A stretch of DNA of 64,000 nucleotides from Bacteroides sp. (GTDB taxonomy: Bacteria > Bacteroidota > Bacteroidia > Bacteroidales > Muribaculaceae). The stretch covers positions 62,001 to 126,000 of the forward strand of contig JAAVDN010000002.1 in the NCBI GenBank assembly GCA_014801785.1. The letters are read 5' to 3'. The notes beneath the pieces were generated by a model. That model worked only from the letters and a program-made list of their open reading frames with translations, made no database searches and was not told the DNA's origin. How positions within the stretch are numbered: the stretch's first letter is position 1; each line of letters begins with the position of its first letter. This document shows, piece by piece, positions 1-10,175 of this stretch. The position numbers and the translations under genes are program-made.

Positions 1-1235
1 TGGAACATCAGGAAAATCTGGCCTCTTATTATTTCTACCGTCTGATTTCCCGCGCCAAGGAGGTCATACTTCTCTACGACTCCCGAACCGGCGGAGGATC
101 CGGCGGAAACGATATCTCCCGATATATTCTCCAGCTCAAACATCTGTACGCTCCGGGACGCCTCACTTTTGAAGAGAAGTCGTTCAGCATCGAACCCTCC
201 CGCCCGCGTATCGAACAGATTCTCAAGACTCCGTTTATTCAGGAGCGCCTCCGAAGCTTCCTTGACCGCTCACAGAAGCGATATATGTCGGCTACTGCCC
301 TCGAAACCTATCTGGGTTGCGGGATAAAGTTCTTCTACGAACGTCTGATGAATATTAAGACCGACACGGAACCCTCGGAATATATCGACCATAAGACGCA
401 GGGAGATGTGGTCCATGAGGTAATGATGCAGTTGTATATGCCGCAGGGACAGGAGGGAAAGCTTCTTAAGCGTCCTATGCTGGTGACGGGAGAGATGATT
501 CGGAAAATCCTTGATCGTCCGGAGGCATTGCTGAGACTGGTCAGCCGCTCCATCAACCGTCATCATTACCATCTTGACGAATCGAGACTCGATTCCCCGC
601 TCCCAGGCGCGGCCGGACTGGTTGCTCCCAGACTGGCGAAATGGATTTGCGATGTGCTGCTCCATGATATGGCATACACTCCTTTCTCAATCCTCGGGCT
701 CGAACTGAGCAATACCGTCCCGTATCGGTTCGGCGACGGAAAGGAGGTAAACATGAAATTTATCATCGACCGCCTGGATATGATCACCGGTCCGGACGGT
801 AAAGAGATAGTCCGTATCGTTGACTATAAGACCGGTTCAAGCGTGGAGATGGATTTTTCGGAGTTCGACCTCAGGGAGGCGGCCGAGGATTACAGAAAGA
901 AACCCGCCATACAGCTCCTCCTCTATGCCGAGCTGCTGAACCGATGGCTGCTCTCCAACTCAATGGATGAGAAAGATCCGGAATTGGTCATATATCATAT
1001 TCCGGAGATGGAGGGTCAGAAAGCCGAAAGGAGAATCCGTCTGGAGGATCCCCAGGCAAGCACCCCCGCAAAACGTGCGTTCCGCGAACAGACCTTCCGC
1101 GACCTTGACCAGACTTTCCGCCAACAGCTCGACAGCGTCTTCTCCGAGCTTTTCGATCCGGAGGTGCCGTTCAAGGCGGCCGAGAATCCGGATGTATGCC
1201 GTTTCTGCGAACTCAGGACGCTCTGCGGCAGATAA
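1..1235 (+). CDS. PD-(D/E)XK nuclease-superfamily protein (AddB/RexB-like C-terminal part), 5' truncated by window start
   Basis: Frame is open from base 3 through the ORF called at 285; C-terminal IVDYKTG nuclease motif and Cys cluster (LGCGIKFFY...CRFCELRTLC) typical of Fe-S PD-(D/E)XK nucleases. Confidence 0.75.
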   Translation, partial: EHQENLASYYFYRLISRAKEVILLYDSRTGGGSGGNDISRYILQLKHLYAPGRLTFEEKSFSIEPSRPRIEQILKTPFIQERLRSFLDRSQKRYMSATALETYLGCGIKFFYERLMNIKTDTEPSEYIDHKTQGDVVHEVMMQLYMPQGQEGKLLKRPMLVTGEMIRKILDRPEALLRLVSRSINRHHYHLDESRLDSPLPGAAGLVAPRLAKWICDVLLHDMAYTPFSILGLELSNTVPYRFGDGKEVNMKFIIDRLDMITGPDGKEIVRIVDYKTGSSVEMDFSEFDLREAAEDYRKKPAIQLLLYAELLNRWLLSNSMDEKDPELVIYHIPEMEGQKAERRIRLEDPQASTPAKRAFREQTFRDLDQTFRQQLDSVFSELFDPEVPFKAAENPDVCRFCELRTLCGR

Positions 1236-1243
1236 AAAATGGT

Positions 1244-1274
1244 AAGGCCCCGTTCTCACTGAGAGCGGGGCCTT
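1244..1274. terminator. Bidirectional intrinsic terminator between convergent nuclease gene and ffh
   Basis: AAGGCCCCGTTCTC-ACT-GAGAGCGGGGCCTT near-perfect stem between convergent genes. Confidence 0.8.
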
Positions 1275-1310
1275 CTCTTATCTATTACATGAAATATCTC
1301 TTACATGAAA

Positions 1311-2666
1311 TCAGCGCATCCCTTTTCCGGCGGCGCGGGCCTGACGCATGGCGTTCATCAGCTTGGCCGGATTCTTGGCCGCCGAGGTCGCCTTGCGCAT
1401 CATGTCGCGGCTCTGCTCGAATTGCTTGATCAGGCGGTTGACTTCCTGAAGCGATGCGCCGGAACCACGCGCGATACGCTGACGACGGCTCGGGTTCTTG
1501 AGCAACGAAGGATCGCGACGTTCGGCAATAGTCATAGAATTGATGATGGCCTCGATTCCCTTGAAGGCGTCGTCGCTTATCTCTACATCCTTCATAGCCT
1601 TGCCGATTCCCGGAATCATACCTATGAGGTCCTTGAGATTTCCCATCTTCTTGATCTGCTGAATCTGATTCATGAAGTCCTCGAAATCGAACTTGTTCTT
1701 CATGATCTTCTCCTCCAGCTTGCGGGCCTCCTTCTCGTCATAGAGCTCCTGAACGCGCTTTGCAAGCTCAACGACGTCTCCCATGCCGAGGATACGGTTG
1801 GCCATTCCCTCGGGGTTGAACTCCTGGAGGTCCTCCATCTTTTCGCCGGTGCCGATGAACTTGATGGGCTTGTCAACGACAGTGCGGATCGAAAGAGCCG
1901 AACCGCCGCGGGCATCACCGTCAAGTTTGGTCAGGATAACTCCGTCGAAGTCGAGGCGCTCGTTGAAGGTGCGGGCGGTATTGACAGCGTCCTGACCCGT
2001 CATGGCATCAACGACGAAAAGGGTCTCCTGCGGTTTGATGGCGTGCTTGATGGCCTCGATTTCGTTCATCATCTCCTCGTCTACTGCCAGACGACCGGCG
2101 GTGTCGACAATGACGGCGTCAAGATGGTTGCTCTTGGCGTAGGCGATGGCGTTCTGCGCTATGGCGACAGGATTCATCGAACCCTCTTCCGTATAGACAG
2201 GAACATCGATATTCTGCCCGACGACCTTCAGCTGTTCGATAGCGGCGGGACGATAGACGTCGCCTGCGACCAGCAGGGGCTTGCGACCGCGCTTCTTGAG
2301 CTTGAGAGCGAGTTTTCCGCTGAAGGTCGTCTTACCGGAACCCTGAAGACCTGACATGAGAATGATTGTCGGATTGCCGCTCAGATTCATCGGCGTCTCC
2401 TTCCCTCCCATAAGGGCCGTCAGCTCGTCATGGACGATCTTGATCATCTGCTCGCGCGGCTTGAGCGCGGTCAGCACATTCTGGCCGAGAGCCTTCTTCT
2501 TGACATTGTTGGCGAAGTCTTTCGCGACCTTATAGTTGACGTCAGCCTCCGTAAGGGCGCGGCGTACATCCTTCATGGCCTCGGCGATATTGATCTCCGA
2601 GATCTTTCCCTCTCCCTTGAGGATCTTGAATGAACGCTCAAGGCGTTCCGTTAGATTTTCAAACAT
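1311..2666 (-). CDS. ffh: Signal recognition particle protein Ffh
   Basis: MFENLTERLERSFKILKGEGKISE..., GLQGSGKTTFSGKLA P-loop, DTAGRL, TKLDGDARGG, C-terminal M-domain. Confidence 0.97.
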   Translation of the reverse strand: MFENLTERLERSFKILKGEGKISEINIAEAMKDVRRALTEADVNYKVAKDFANNVKKKALGQNVLTALKPREQMIKIVHDELTALMGGKETPMNLSGNPTIILMSGLQGSGKTTFSGKLALKLKKRGRKPLLVAGDVYRPAAIEQLKVVGQNIDVPVYTEEGSMNPVAIAQNAIAYAKSNHLDAVIVDTAGRLAVDEEMMNEIEAIKHAIKPQETLFVVDAMTGQDAVNTARTFNERLDFDGVILTKLDGDARGGSALSIRTVVDKPIKFIGTGEKMEDLQEFNPEGMANRILGMGDVVELAKRVQELYDEKEARKLEEKIMKNKFDFEDFMNQIQQIKKMGNLKDLIGMIPGIGKAMKDVEISDDAFKGIEAIINSMTIAERRDPSLLKNPSRRQRIARGSGASLQEVNRLIKQFEQSRDMMRKATSAAKNPAKLMNAMRQARAAGKGMR

Positions 2667-2779
2667 TAAGTCTGCGTGTTGCGGTTGCTCCCCGCGCTAT
2701 TCCCTCTCCCCTTCCGGAATCGGGTTCGCAGGGCCTGGCCTCGTGAAACTTACTGAGAATTGTTTGGTTGTAAATGATT

Positions 2780-3127
2780 TTAGAGTGTGTTGGTCGCCGT
2801 ATCAGGGAAAATAACCGTCGGACGGAATCCCTCGGCCTCCTCGGGAGTCATCAGAGCGTAGCTCATGATGATGACTATATCTCCGGGCTGGGCAAGGCGC
2901 GCCGCCGCTCCGTTGAGACAGATGACGCCGGAGCCTTCCTCGCCGCGGATCGCATAAGTATCGAGGCGCGCTCCGTTATTGTTGTTGACGATATACACCC
3001 GCTGTCCCTCGACGATGCCGGCGGCGTCGAGAAGACGTCCGTCGATGGTGATGCTCCCTATATAGTTGAGGTTTGCCTCCGTAACATGGACGCGGTGTAT
3101 CTTCGATTTCAGTATTTCAATCAACAT
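2780..3127 (-). CDS. panD: Aspartate 1-decarboxylase
   Basis: [29 protein letters not shown] with the G-S self-cleavage site; adjacent to panC. Confidence 0.96.
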   Translation of the reverse strand: MLIEILKSKIHRVHVTEANLNYIGSITIDGRLLDAAGIVEGQRVYIVNNNNGARLDTYAIRGEEGSGVICLNGAAARLAQPGDIVIIMSYALMTPEEAEGFRPTVIFPDTATNTL

Positions 3128-3210
3128 TGTTCCTTTTTCTTTTCAGATGGGGTCTTGGGCGACGGAACCCGTGCAGCGGGATCCTGCCGCTATATGACAC
3201 GACAATCATC

Positions 3211-4074
3211 TCAGCGCTCAGCCGGAAGGCGGAACGCGATATTGTCGATGAGGCGGACTTTCCCGCAATAGACCGTTATGCAGCCGACGCTGTAATCCGT
3301 CTCGCCCCATTCCTCGATAGGCTGGAGCGTCCGGCCGTCGACAATCTCGAAATATTCGACCTTCATCTCAGGCTCGGCATTGATGAGTTCCTCGACGTAG
3401 GCGCGGGTATCGGAGACGCCGTGGGAATGCGAGTAATCGACTCCCTGTTGGAGATGGCGGTAGATGGAAGGAGCGACGGCGCGTTGTTCCGGAGTCAGCA
3501 GTGCGTTTCGGCTTGAGAGAGCAAGCCCGTCGTCGGCGCGACGGATCGGACAGGCGATGATGTTGACATCCATCTTCTCCGAGGCAACCATATTGCGGAT
3601 GACGGCGATCTGCTGGAAATCCTTCTCTCCGAAATAGGCGTTGTGAGGGCGGATAAGCTCAAACAGACGACTGACTATCTGCGCGACCCCCTGGAAATGG
3701 CCCGGACGCCGCGGACCCTCCATGACTTCGGCCGCTGCGCCAAGATCGAATATCTTCTCTCTGACCGCGCCTGAAGGATAAATCTCGCTGACCGAAGGAG
3801 CGAAGACCATATCAGTCCCCTCCGGAGCCAGAAGACGGAAGTCGCGCTCCTCATCGCGCGGATAAGTCTCCAGATCGGTCGGATTATTGAATTGAGTCGG
3901 ATTGACAAAGATACTGACCGCTACCAGGTCGTTCTCTTTTCTGGCCCGGCGGACAAGCGAGAGATGCCCTTCATGGAGCGCTCCCATAGTGGGAACCAAT
4001 CCGATGCGCAACCCGCGCTGATACGAATGGCTGACCCATTCTTCGAGCTCAGATAACGATTTGATGATTTTCAT
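3211..4074 (-). CDS. panC: Pantothenate synthetase
   Basis: VPTMGALHEGHLSLVRRA, FVNPTQF, YFGEKDFQQ motifs. Confidence 0.97.
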   Translation of the reverse strand: MKIIKSLSELEEWVSHSYQRGLRIGLVPTMGALHEGHLSLVRRARKENDLVAVSIFVNPTQFNNPTDLETYPRDEERDFRLLAPEGTDMVFAPSVSEIYPSGAVREKIFDLGAAAEVMEGPRRPGHFQGVAQIVSRLFELIRPHNAYFGEKDFQQIAVIRNMVASEKMDVNIIACPIRRADDGLALSSRNALLTPEQRAVAPSIYRHLQQGVDYSHSHGVSDTRAYVEELINAEPEMKVEYFEIVDGRTLQPIEEWGETDYSVGCITVYCGKVRLIDNIAFRLPAER

Positions 4075-4204
4075 TTCTTCAAATGACCGTTTCTTTGTGT
4101 GTTGAACAGGTAATTGCAGGCTCTGAAAGGCGCCGCAGAGGCGGATTCATCCCCTATTTACCTATGGTCGGGCGCAAAATTACGAAAAATCCGCGAATTT
4201 TTTG

Positions 4205-4212
4205 TAACTTTG
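4205..4212 (+). promoter_or_regulatory. Bacteroidota-type -7 element (TAACTTTG) upstream of GlgA-like gene
   Basis: TTTGTAACTTTGC; matches TAnnTTTG consensus; -33 element unclear. Confidence 0.45.
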
Positions 4213-4335
4213 CACCGTAAAACACCCTCTCGGCTTTTAGACGCCCCCTACTAAGCGCCAGAAAAGCCCGGCCGGATGCCTCCCTCTCCGGAGCGAGATA
4301 TGTTGTTATTCGGCCGCTGTATAAAATGTTCTGAT

Positions 4336-5151
4336 ATGCCTGCTAAGAAGAGACTCCTTTTCGTCAACCAGGAGCTGGCTCCCTATATGCCCTCCTCTCC
4401 TATGGCTTCCCTGGCCAAGGAGACTGTCCTCGCCATTCACGGAAAATCTGCCGAGGTCAGGACCTTCATGCCTAATTTCGGCGCAATCAACGAACGCCGT
4501 AATCAGCTTCATGAGGTAATACGTCTTTCGGGAGCGAATATTCCGATCAATGACAATGACCATCCTTTGATTCTGAAGGTCGCTTCCTTACCTCCGGCCC
4601 GGATTCAGGTCTATTTCATTGACAACGACGATTTTTTTCAGAAGGAGGACTCCGATATAGATGCTATCGGCTCCAATCGTGCGGACAATGATGAACGCGC
4701 TATTTTTTATGCTCGCGGAACTGCCGAAACTGTCCGGAAACTGAAGTGGGAACCTAATATTATCCAATCCTCCGGTTGGATGACGGCCCTCACGCCTCTT
4801 TATATGCGCAAACTTGCCAAGGAATGTCCTGAATTTACCGACACACGCCTTGTCTACGCTCCCGATGCCTCCACTATCCAGGCTCCCCTGGATCCCGAAA
4901 TCCTGCGCAAACTCGCTGAAGATGGTGTCATCGAGGCCGACGACCCGCGTTTCGCCGGACGCGAAGCCGACACTGACCTGCTGCATCGGCTCGCCATCGA
5001 GCATTCCGACGCGCTGGTCTGCCTCGCTCCGATAAATCCGGAGCTAATCGAATTGGCCCGCGAGCGACAGATTCCTGTCATCACAGCCGAGGAACTCGGA
5101 GAAGGAAAGGAGCGTATCGAGAAACTGAAAGAGTTCTATCTTTCCCTTTAA
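4336..5151 (+). CDS. Glycogen/starch synthase N-terminal (GT5 catalytic-domain) protein
   Basis: MPAKKRLLFVNQELAPYMPSSPMASLAKE... resembles the GT5 N-terminus; divergent from panC. ATG at 4336 preferred over 4276. Confidence 0.75.
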   Translation: MPAKKRLLFVNQELAPYMPSSPMASLAKETVLAIHGKSAEVRTFMPNFGAINERRNQLHEVIRLSGANIPINDNDHPLILKVASLPPARIQVYFIDNDDFFQKEDSDIDAIGSNRADNDERAIFYARGTAETVRKLKWEPNIIQSSGWMTALTPLYMRKLAKECPEFTDTRLVYAPDASTIQAPLDPEILRKLAEDGVIEADDPRFAGREADTDLLHRLAIEHSDALVCLAPINPELIELARERQIPVITAEELGEGKERIEKLKEFYLSL

Positions 5152-5197
5152 TCCTCCTTTCTATCATTCTTTTAACCTCAATCCACATCCATCCCCC

Positions 5198-6625
5198 ATG
5201 AAGATGATGAAGCTCCATTTCTCGAAGCTCCACGCAGCCTGGATCCTCCCGGCCGCCGCAATGCTCGCGGCTTGCCAGGACGAGGTCTCCCCTATCGGGG
5301 GATCCCTCTCTCCGGGTGAAGTCAGCATCGCAATCGATACCCTGAAGCTGGATTTAGAAGCGTCAAGCCTCTATTTCGACCGTTTTGACTCCCGTGCCGC
5401 GACAAATCTGGTCGGTCGTATCTCAACCCCGCAATATGGTGAGCTGGAATGCTCATACGTCGCGCGTCTGTTGCCGTCGGCATCCTTAGGACTCCCTGAC
5501 AGCATTCCATTGCAGCAGATTGACTCGATGAAGATGGTTGTCTCAGTTCCGCGCGGCTCTTTTGCCGGAGACTCCGTTGCGCCGCAACAACTAAAGGTAT
5601 TCCGGCTGACGCGTCAGCTTCCCTCAGATATCGACAACGCTTTCGACCCGGCAGGATATTACGATCCTTCCTCTCCACTCTGCTCAAAAAACTACACTCT
5701 CTCGGAGTTGGCGGCCACAGATGCCAATTATCTATCTTCTTCGATGATAAATCTGCGTATGCCTTTGTCGCGCGAGTTCCTCGAATCGGTAGTCAATGAA
5801 TATCGAAATCATCCCGAGACTTTCGCTTGGCCCTCTTCGTTCGCGCAGTGGTTCCCGGGTATATATGTCGAGCATTCCTTCGGACGCGGAGCCGTCGCCA
5901 ACGTCACGCGCACAAGCACGACCCTATATTACCATTATGCGGTCACAGAAACAGTGGTCAATGACGATGGAGAGGTCAGCCAGCAAATTGCACAGAAGGT
6001 CGATTCCGTCACCAATTTCATGACCTCCCCCGCTGTACTGAGCGCCAACCGTGTGCGCTACAATCCGGCTCCATCCCTCTCCCTCCTTGCCCAGTCGGCG
6101 CCGGTAGTGACATCCCCGGGCGGCTATATTGCCTCGATAAATATACCTGTCGAGCAGATTCTCGAAAAATACCGTAAGGACGCCAACGCTCTTTCGGTTA
6201 TCTCTGACCTCATTTTCTCTATCCCGGCCGAGAAGATTGAATCCGACGTAGAGCTCTCGCTTCCTCCATATCTGCTGATGGTCCGCAAGGACAAAATGGA
6301 GGAGTTCTTTGACAACAACAGCGTTCCTGACGGGCAGACTTCTTTCTGGGCTACCCTGGACTCCTCGACCAACACCTATAAGTTCTCCTCCATGAGATCC
6401 TACATCATGGGAATGACTTCCCTGGAGCAGATTCCTGATTCTGAGCGCGATTTTCTGCTGATTCCAGTCCTTATCGGACAGGAGGATGTCAAGGATGCCT
6501 ATGGAAATGTGACGGGCTATCGTGTCGTCAGTTGCACTCCCTACATGGCCGCCCCGACAATGGCGCGCCTCCTCCCCGATCAGGCCAGCTTCATCTTCAC
6601 CTTCTCCCAGCAGGTTCTCCAATGA
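5198..6625 (+). CDS. DUF4270 family lipoprotein
   Basis: Signal peptide with LAAC lipobox; ...SPIGGSLSPGEVSIAIDTL... pattern of DUF4270 proteins. Confidence 0.75.
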   Translation: MKMMKLHFSKLHAAWILPAAAMLAACQDEVSPIGGSLSPGEVSIAIDTLKLDLEASSLYFDRFDSRAATNLVGRISTPQYGELECSYVARLLPSASLGLPDSIPLQQIDSMKMVVSVPRGSFAGDSVAPQQLKVFRLTRQLPSDIDNAFDPAGYYDPSSPLCSKNYTLSELAATDANYLSSSMINLRMPLSREFLESVVNEYRNHPETFAWPSSFAQWFPGIYVEHSFGRGAVANVTRTSTTLYYHYAVTETVVNDDGEVSQQIAQKVDSVTNFMTSPAVLSANRVRYNPAPSLSLLAQSAPVVTSPGGYIASINIPVEQILEKYRKDANALSVISDLIFSIPAEKIESDVELSLPPYLLMVRKDKMEEFFDNNSVPDGQTSFWATLDSSTNTYKFSSMRSYIMGMTSLEQIPDSERDFLLIPVLIGQEDVKDAYGNVTGYRVVSCTPYMAAPTMARLLPDQASFIFTFSQQVLQ

Positions 6626-7719
6626 TTCTCCTCCTTTTCAGCCTTATCTCCTTCCTGACCGGAGCCGACTCCGTGAGCGAAGACTCAACCCTCGGAAATC
6701 CCGGCGTCAATCTCCTCTTTGCAGGAGACGCGATGCAGCATCAGGCCCAGCTCGACCAGGCGCTCATCGAAGGGGATGGAGTGAGATACGACTATTCGGA
6801 CTGTTTCTCTCTGATCGCCCCGCAGGTGACGGAAGCTGATTACGCAGTGGTCAATCTGGAAGTGCCTCTCGGAGGGGGACCCCGCTATTCCGGCTATCCT
6901 TGTTTCTCCGCCCCCGATTCTTACGCCGAGGCCCTGCGTGACGCCGGATTCGACCTTTTCCTGACGGCGAACAATCATTGTCTCGACTCAGGAGATAGAG
7001 CGGCCCGCAGAACCCTGACTGCCCTTGACTCACTCGGTATAGAGCATACCGGCACTTTCCACGACGCCGCCAGTCGCGAACAACTGGTCCCTTTTATAAA
7101 GGATCTGCATGGTATCCGATTCGCTTTCCTGAACTATACATACGGAACGAACGGTATAGAACCACGAGACGGTATGGAGGTCGCCCTCATCGACCGTGGG
7201 CGGATGGCGCGCGAGATTAGCCAGGCCCGCGAGGCTGGAGCGGAGATTGTGGTCGTCGCTGTCCATTGGGGCGTTGAGTATGTGTTGCTTGAAAACGCAA
7301 ACCAGCGTTCCCTTGCTCAATTCCTGATTGACGAGGGGGTGGACCTTATTATCGGAAGTCATCCTCATGTCATTCAACCGATGAAGGTTGTCCGCAATGA
7401 AAAGGAGGACAAGGATGTGCTGGTCGTCTACTCGCTCGGCAACTTTATATCCAACATGAAGACCTCCGATACCCGCGGAGGTGCTCTGGTCAATGTCCGC
7501 GTCGAACGTGACGACAACGGTAAAGCCCGTTTCAAGAAAGCTACCTACGACACTTTCTTCTCTGCCAAACCTCACGGCAAAGGGACGAATTTCAAAGTCT
7601 ATCCATCAGCTTTGGCCGACAGCATACCCGCGCCACAGCGTGACCACTGGCGTATCTTCAACCGCGCCGCCAGACGCGTCTTCGACCAACATAACGTCAA
7701 CGTTCCGTCGATGCAATAA
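6622..7719 (+). CDS. CapA family (metallophosphoesterase-like) protein
   Basis: LLFAGDAMQH, VNLEVPL, ANNHCLDSGD, VVAVHWGVEY, GSHPHVIQP motifs; start overlaps the DUF4270 stop (ATGA). Confidence 0.88.
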   Translation: MILLLFSLISFLTGADSVSEDSTLGNPGVNLLFAGDAMQHQAQLDQALIEGDGVRYDYSDCFSLIAPQVTEADYAVVNLEVPLGGGPRYSGYPCFSAPDSYAEALRDAGFDLFLTANNHCLDSGDRAARRTLTALDSLGIEHTGTFHDAASREQLVPFIKDLHGIRFAFLNYTYGTNGIEPRDGMEVALIDRGRMAREISQAREAGAEIVVVAVHWGVEYVLLENANQRSLAQFLIDEGVDLIIGSHPHVIQPMKVVRNEKEDKDVLVVYSLGNFISNMKTSDTRGGALVNVRVERDDNGKARFKKATYDTFFSAKPHGKGTNFKVYPSALADSIPAPQRDHWRIFNRAARRVFDQHNVNVPSMQ

Positions 7720-7781
7720 GCCCCTGAAACGTTACCGACACTCAAGAAATCCAGTCTCCACGTCCCGGAGTAAATATTCAA

Positions 7782-7815
7782 AACGGACCCTGTTCACAAT
7801 CGAACGGGGTCCGTT
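7782..7815. terminator. Intrinsic terminator-like hairpin after capA-like gene
   Basis: AACGGACCC ... GGGTCCGTT inverted repeat. Confidence 0.6.
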
Positions 7816-7979
7816 GTCCGTTTATATCCTTTACTGTCCGTTTTCGGACACTGTTCTAACTCAACTAAATCTCTTAATTTCAGAACGATACCTCTCTACA
7901 ATAGAATTGGCACACCAATTGCATCCTTGATATGGCAGACCGACGGGAGCTCCCGTCATTCACTCCAACAATCAACACG

Positions 7980-9221
7980 ATGGACAAACCGATAGATCCG
8001 AAAACAAAACGGGCAAGACGTAACCGAAAGCTCCTGACCATGCTCTTCATCTTAATACCGGTAATCGCTATAATCGCGATTCTGTCATTGTTTCTTCTCT
8101 CAGGAAGCATCAACAAGGAGAACCTAAGATTCGCGACCGTCAGCCGCGGCGATCTCAGGAGTTCCGTCAGCGCGACAGGAAAAGTGGTTCCGGCTCATGA
8201 GGAGACACTGGTCTCTCCTCTGACCACCCGCATCCGTGAGCTTTATGTCTCCCCCGGCGACAGTGTGGCGGCAGGCACCCCCCTCCTCAGAATTGACCTT
8301 GAGAACGCCGAGACAGAATATCAGCGCTCCGCCGACGAAGCGGCCATAAAGAAATATGATATGAGGCAGGCAGACCTGGCCTCGGAGACAAACCTCGCAG
8401 GACTGGAGATGCAGATTCAGGCCAAGGAGATGGCCGTAGAACGCCTTTATGCGACTTATCTCAACGAACGCCGACTCGACAGCATCGGTTCCGGAACCGG
8501 AGAGCGTATCCGAGAGGCGGAACTGGCCTGGAAGACCGGACGTCTGGAACTGCAGCAGCTCCGGGGACAGCTCGCAAACGAACGCAAAATCGCACAGGCG
8601 GCAGCCTCCCGTCGTAATCTGGAAGGAAATATCTCAGACCGAAATCTGGAAATGGCTCGTAAAACACTCGACGAAGCGCGTCTCCTCGCTCCAATCTCCG
8701 GGACAGTCACCTGGCTTAACACCACCCTCGGAGCGACCATCGCCGCCGGTGAGAAAGTGGCCGTAGTCTCTGATCTGACAAGTTTCAAGATTCTCGCCGA
8801 ACTTCCCGAAGGACACGCTGATAAATTGTCCGTCGGTGGTCCTGTCTCCATTCTGGCGGGGGGAAAAGAGATGGAAGGAAAGATAATGAACATCAATGCC
8901 CAATCCAACTCAGGAATGATGAGCTTCACCGTCCTGCTCCCTCCCGAAAAAGCCTCAGAACTGCGTCCCGGCGTCAACGCCCAGGTCGGAGTGATATATG
9001 ATGAACTGACAGACGTCATCCGCATACCCCGCGGATCATTCTTCAACGGTCCAGGCAAATATGACCTCTATGTCAAGGAGGGGAACCGGATAGTCAGGAG
9101 GACCCTCCGACTGGGAGCCGGCGACCGAAACTGGATCGAAGTCATCTCCGGCCTCACACCCGGCGAAGAGATAGTCATATCCGACATCACCGACCTAACC
9201 GCGCCCGCCTACCGTCTCTGA
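7980..9221 (+). CDS. HlyD/RND-type periplasmic adaptor subunit of ABC efflux system (MacA-like)
   Basis: N-terminal TM helix, lipoyl/hairpin domains (TVSRGDLRSSVSATGKVVPAHE). ORF also permits a start at 7932. Confidence 0.87.
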   Translation: MDKPIDPKTKRARRNRKLLTMLFILIPVIAIIAILSLFLLSGSINKENLRFATVSRGDLRSSVSATGKVVPAHEETLVSPLTTRIRELYVSPGDSVAAGTPLLRIDLENAETEYQRSADEAAIKKYDMRQADLASETNLAGLEMQIQAKEMAVERLYATYLNERRLDSIGSGTGERIREAELAWKTGRLELQQLRGQLANERKIAQAAASRRNLEGNISDRNLEMARKTLDEARLLAPISGTVTWLNTTLGATIAAGEKVAVVSDLTSFKILAELPEGHADKLSVGGPVSILAGGKEMEGKIMNINAQSNSGMMSFTVLLPPEKASELRPGVNAQVGVIYDELTDVIRIPRGSFFNGPGKYDLYVKEGNRIVRRTLRLGAGDRNWIEVISGLTPGEEIVISDITDLTAPAYRL

Positions 9222-9277
9222 CCGCGCCAGCCAAACCCCATCATATCCAGAAAAAAACTCAAAAAACAAAAAGAACC

Positions 9278-9952
9278 ATGCCAATCATCCTTCTTAAAAA
9301 TCTCCGGAAAGTCTATCAGACCTCCGAAATCGAAACAATTGCCCTCGAAAACGTCAATCTCCAGGTAGAGAAAGGAGAGTTCGTAAGCATCATGGGTCCC
9401 TCCGGATGCGGCAAATCCACCCTCCTCAATATCATCGGCCTAATTGACAACGCTTCCTCCGGCGAAGTAATCCTCGACGGCCAAAATCTGACCACCGCCC
9501 CTGATTCCCGACTCGCCCAATTCCGAAACGCAAACATAGGCTTCGTTTTCCAGAGCTTCCACCTCATACCTTCGCTTAACGTCGCCGACAACGTCGCCCT
9601 CCCTCTTATCTACCGCTCCGACATATCCGCCTCCGAACGCAAGGAACGCGTCCGCGAAGTCCTCGGTCGCCTTGGCCTCACTCACCGCCTGCGACATCTC
9701 CCCTCACAGCTCTCAGGTGGACAATGCCAGCGCGTAGCCATAGCCCGCGCCATCGTCGGCGACCCCAAGATAATTCTCGCCGACGAACCGACCGGAAACC
9801 TCGACTCCCACAACGGGCAGGAAGTCATGAGCCTCCTCCACGATCTGAACCGCCACGACGGCCGAACCATAGTGATGGTGACTCACAACGAGGAACAAGC
9901 CCTCCAGACAGACCGCATTATCCGCTTCTTCGACGGCCACCAGATAACCTGA
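9278..9952 (+). CDS. ABC transporter ATP-binding protein (MacB/LolD-like)
   Basis: Walker A GPSGCGKST, signature LSGGQCQRVAIARAI, Walker B IILADEPTGNLDS. Confidence 0.96.
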   Translation: MPIILLKNLRKVYQTSEIETIALENVNLQVEKGEFVSIMGPSGCGKSTLLNIIGLIDNASSGEVILDGQNLTTAPDSRLAQFRNANIGFVFQSFHLIPSLNVADNVALPLIYRSDISASERKERVREVLGRLGLTHRLRHLPSQLSGGQCQRVAIARAIVGDPKIILADEPTGNLDSHNGQEVMSLLHDLNRHDGRTIVMVTHNEEQALQTDRIIRFFDGHQIT

Positions 9953-10175
9953 CCCTCTCCGCTCCCCCGCAAAAAATCAGCAAACAAATAGCGAAAAAGC
10001 AAGCCCCAAACGCAAGAATTAAAAAGTAAAACCCGAAGGCAAGAATAAAAAAAGCCCCGAAAGCAAAACCCAAAAAGCAAGAGCGAAAAAGGAAAAGTTT
10101 TCCATAGCGCAATTTGTCCAAGTGTGGCTCGCTTGCGAGCCTCCAAAGCCCCGGCAACCCCAAAAAACCTGAATC

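Noticed and set aside
1305-2354. 349-aa plus-strand ORF
   Set aside because: Antisense to ffh, which has unambiguous conserved motifs; arises from codon bias.
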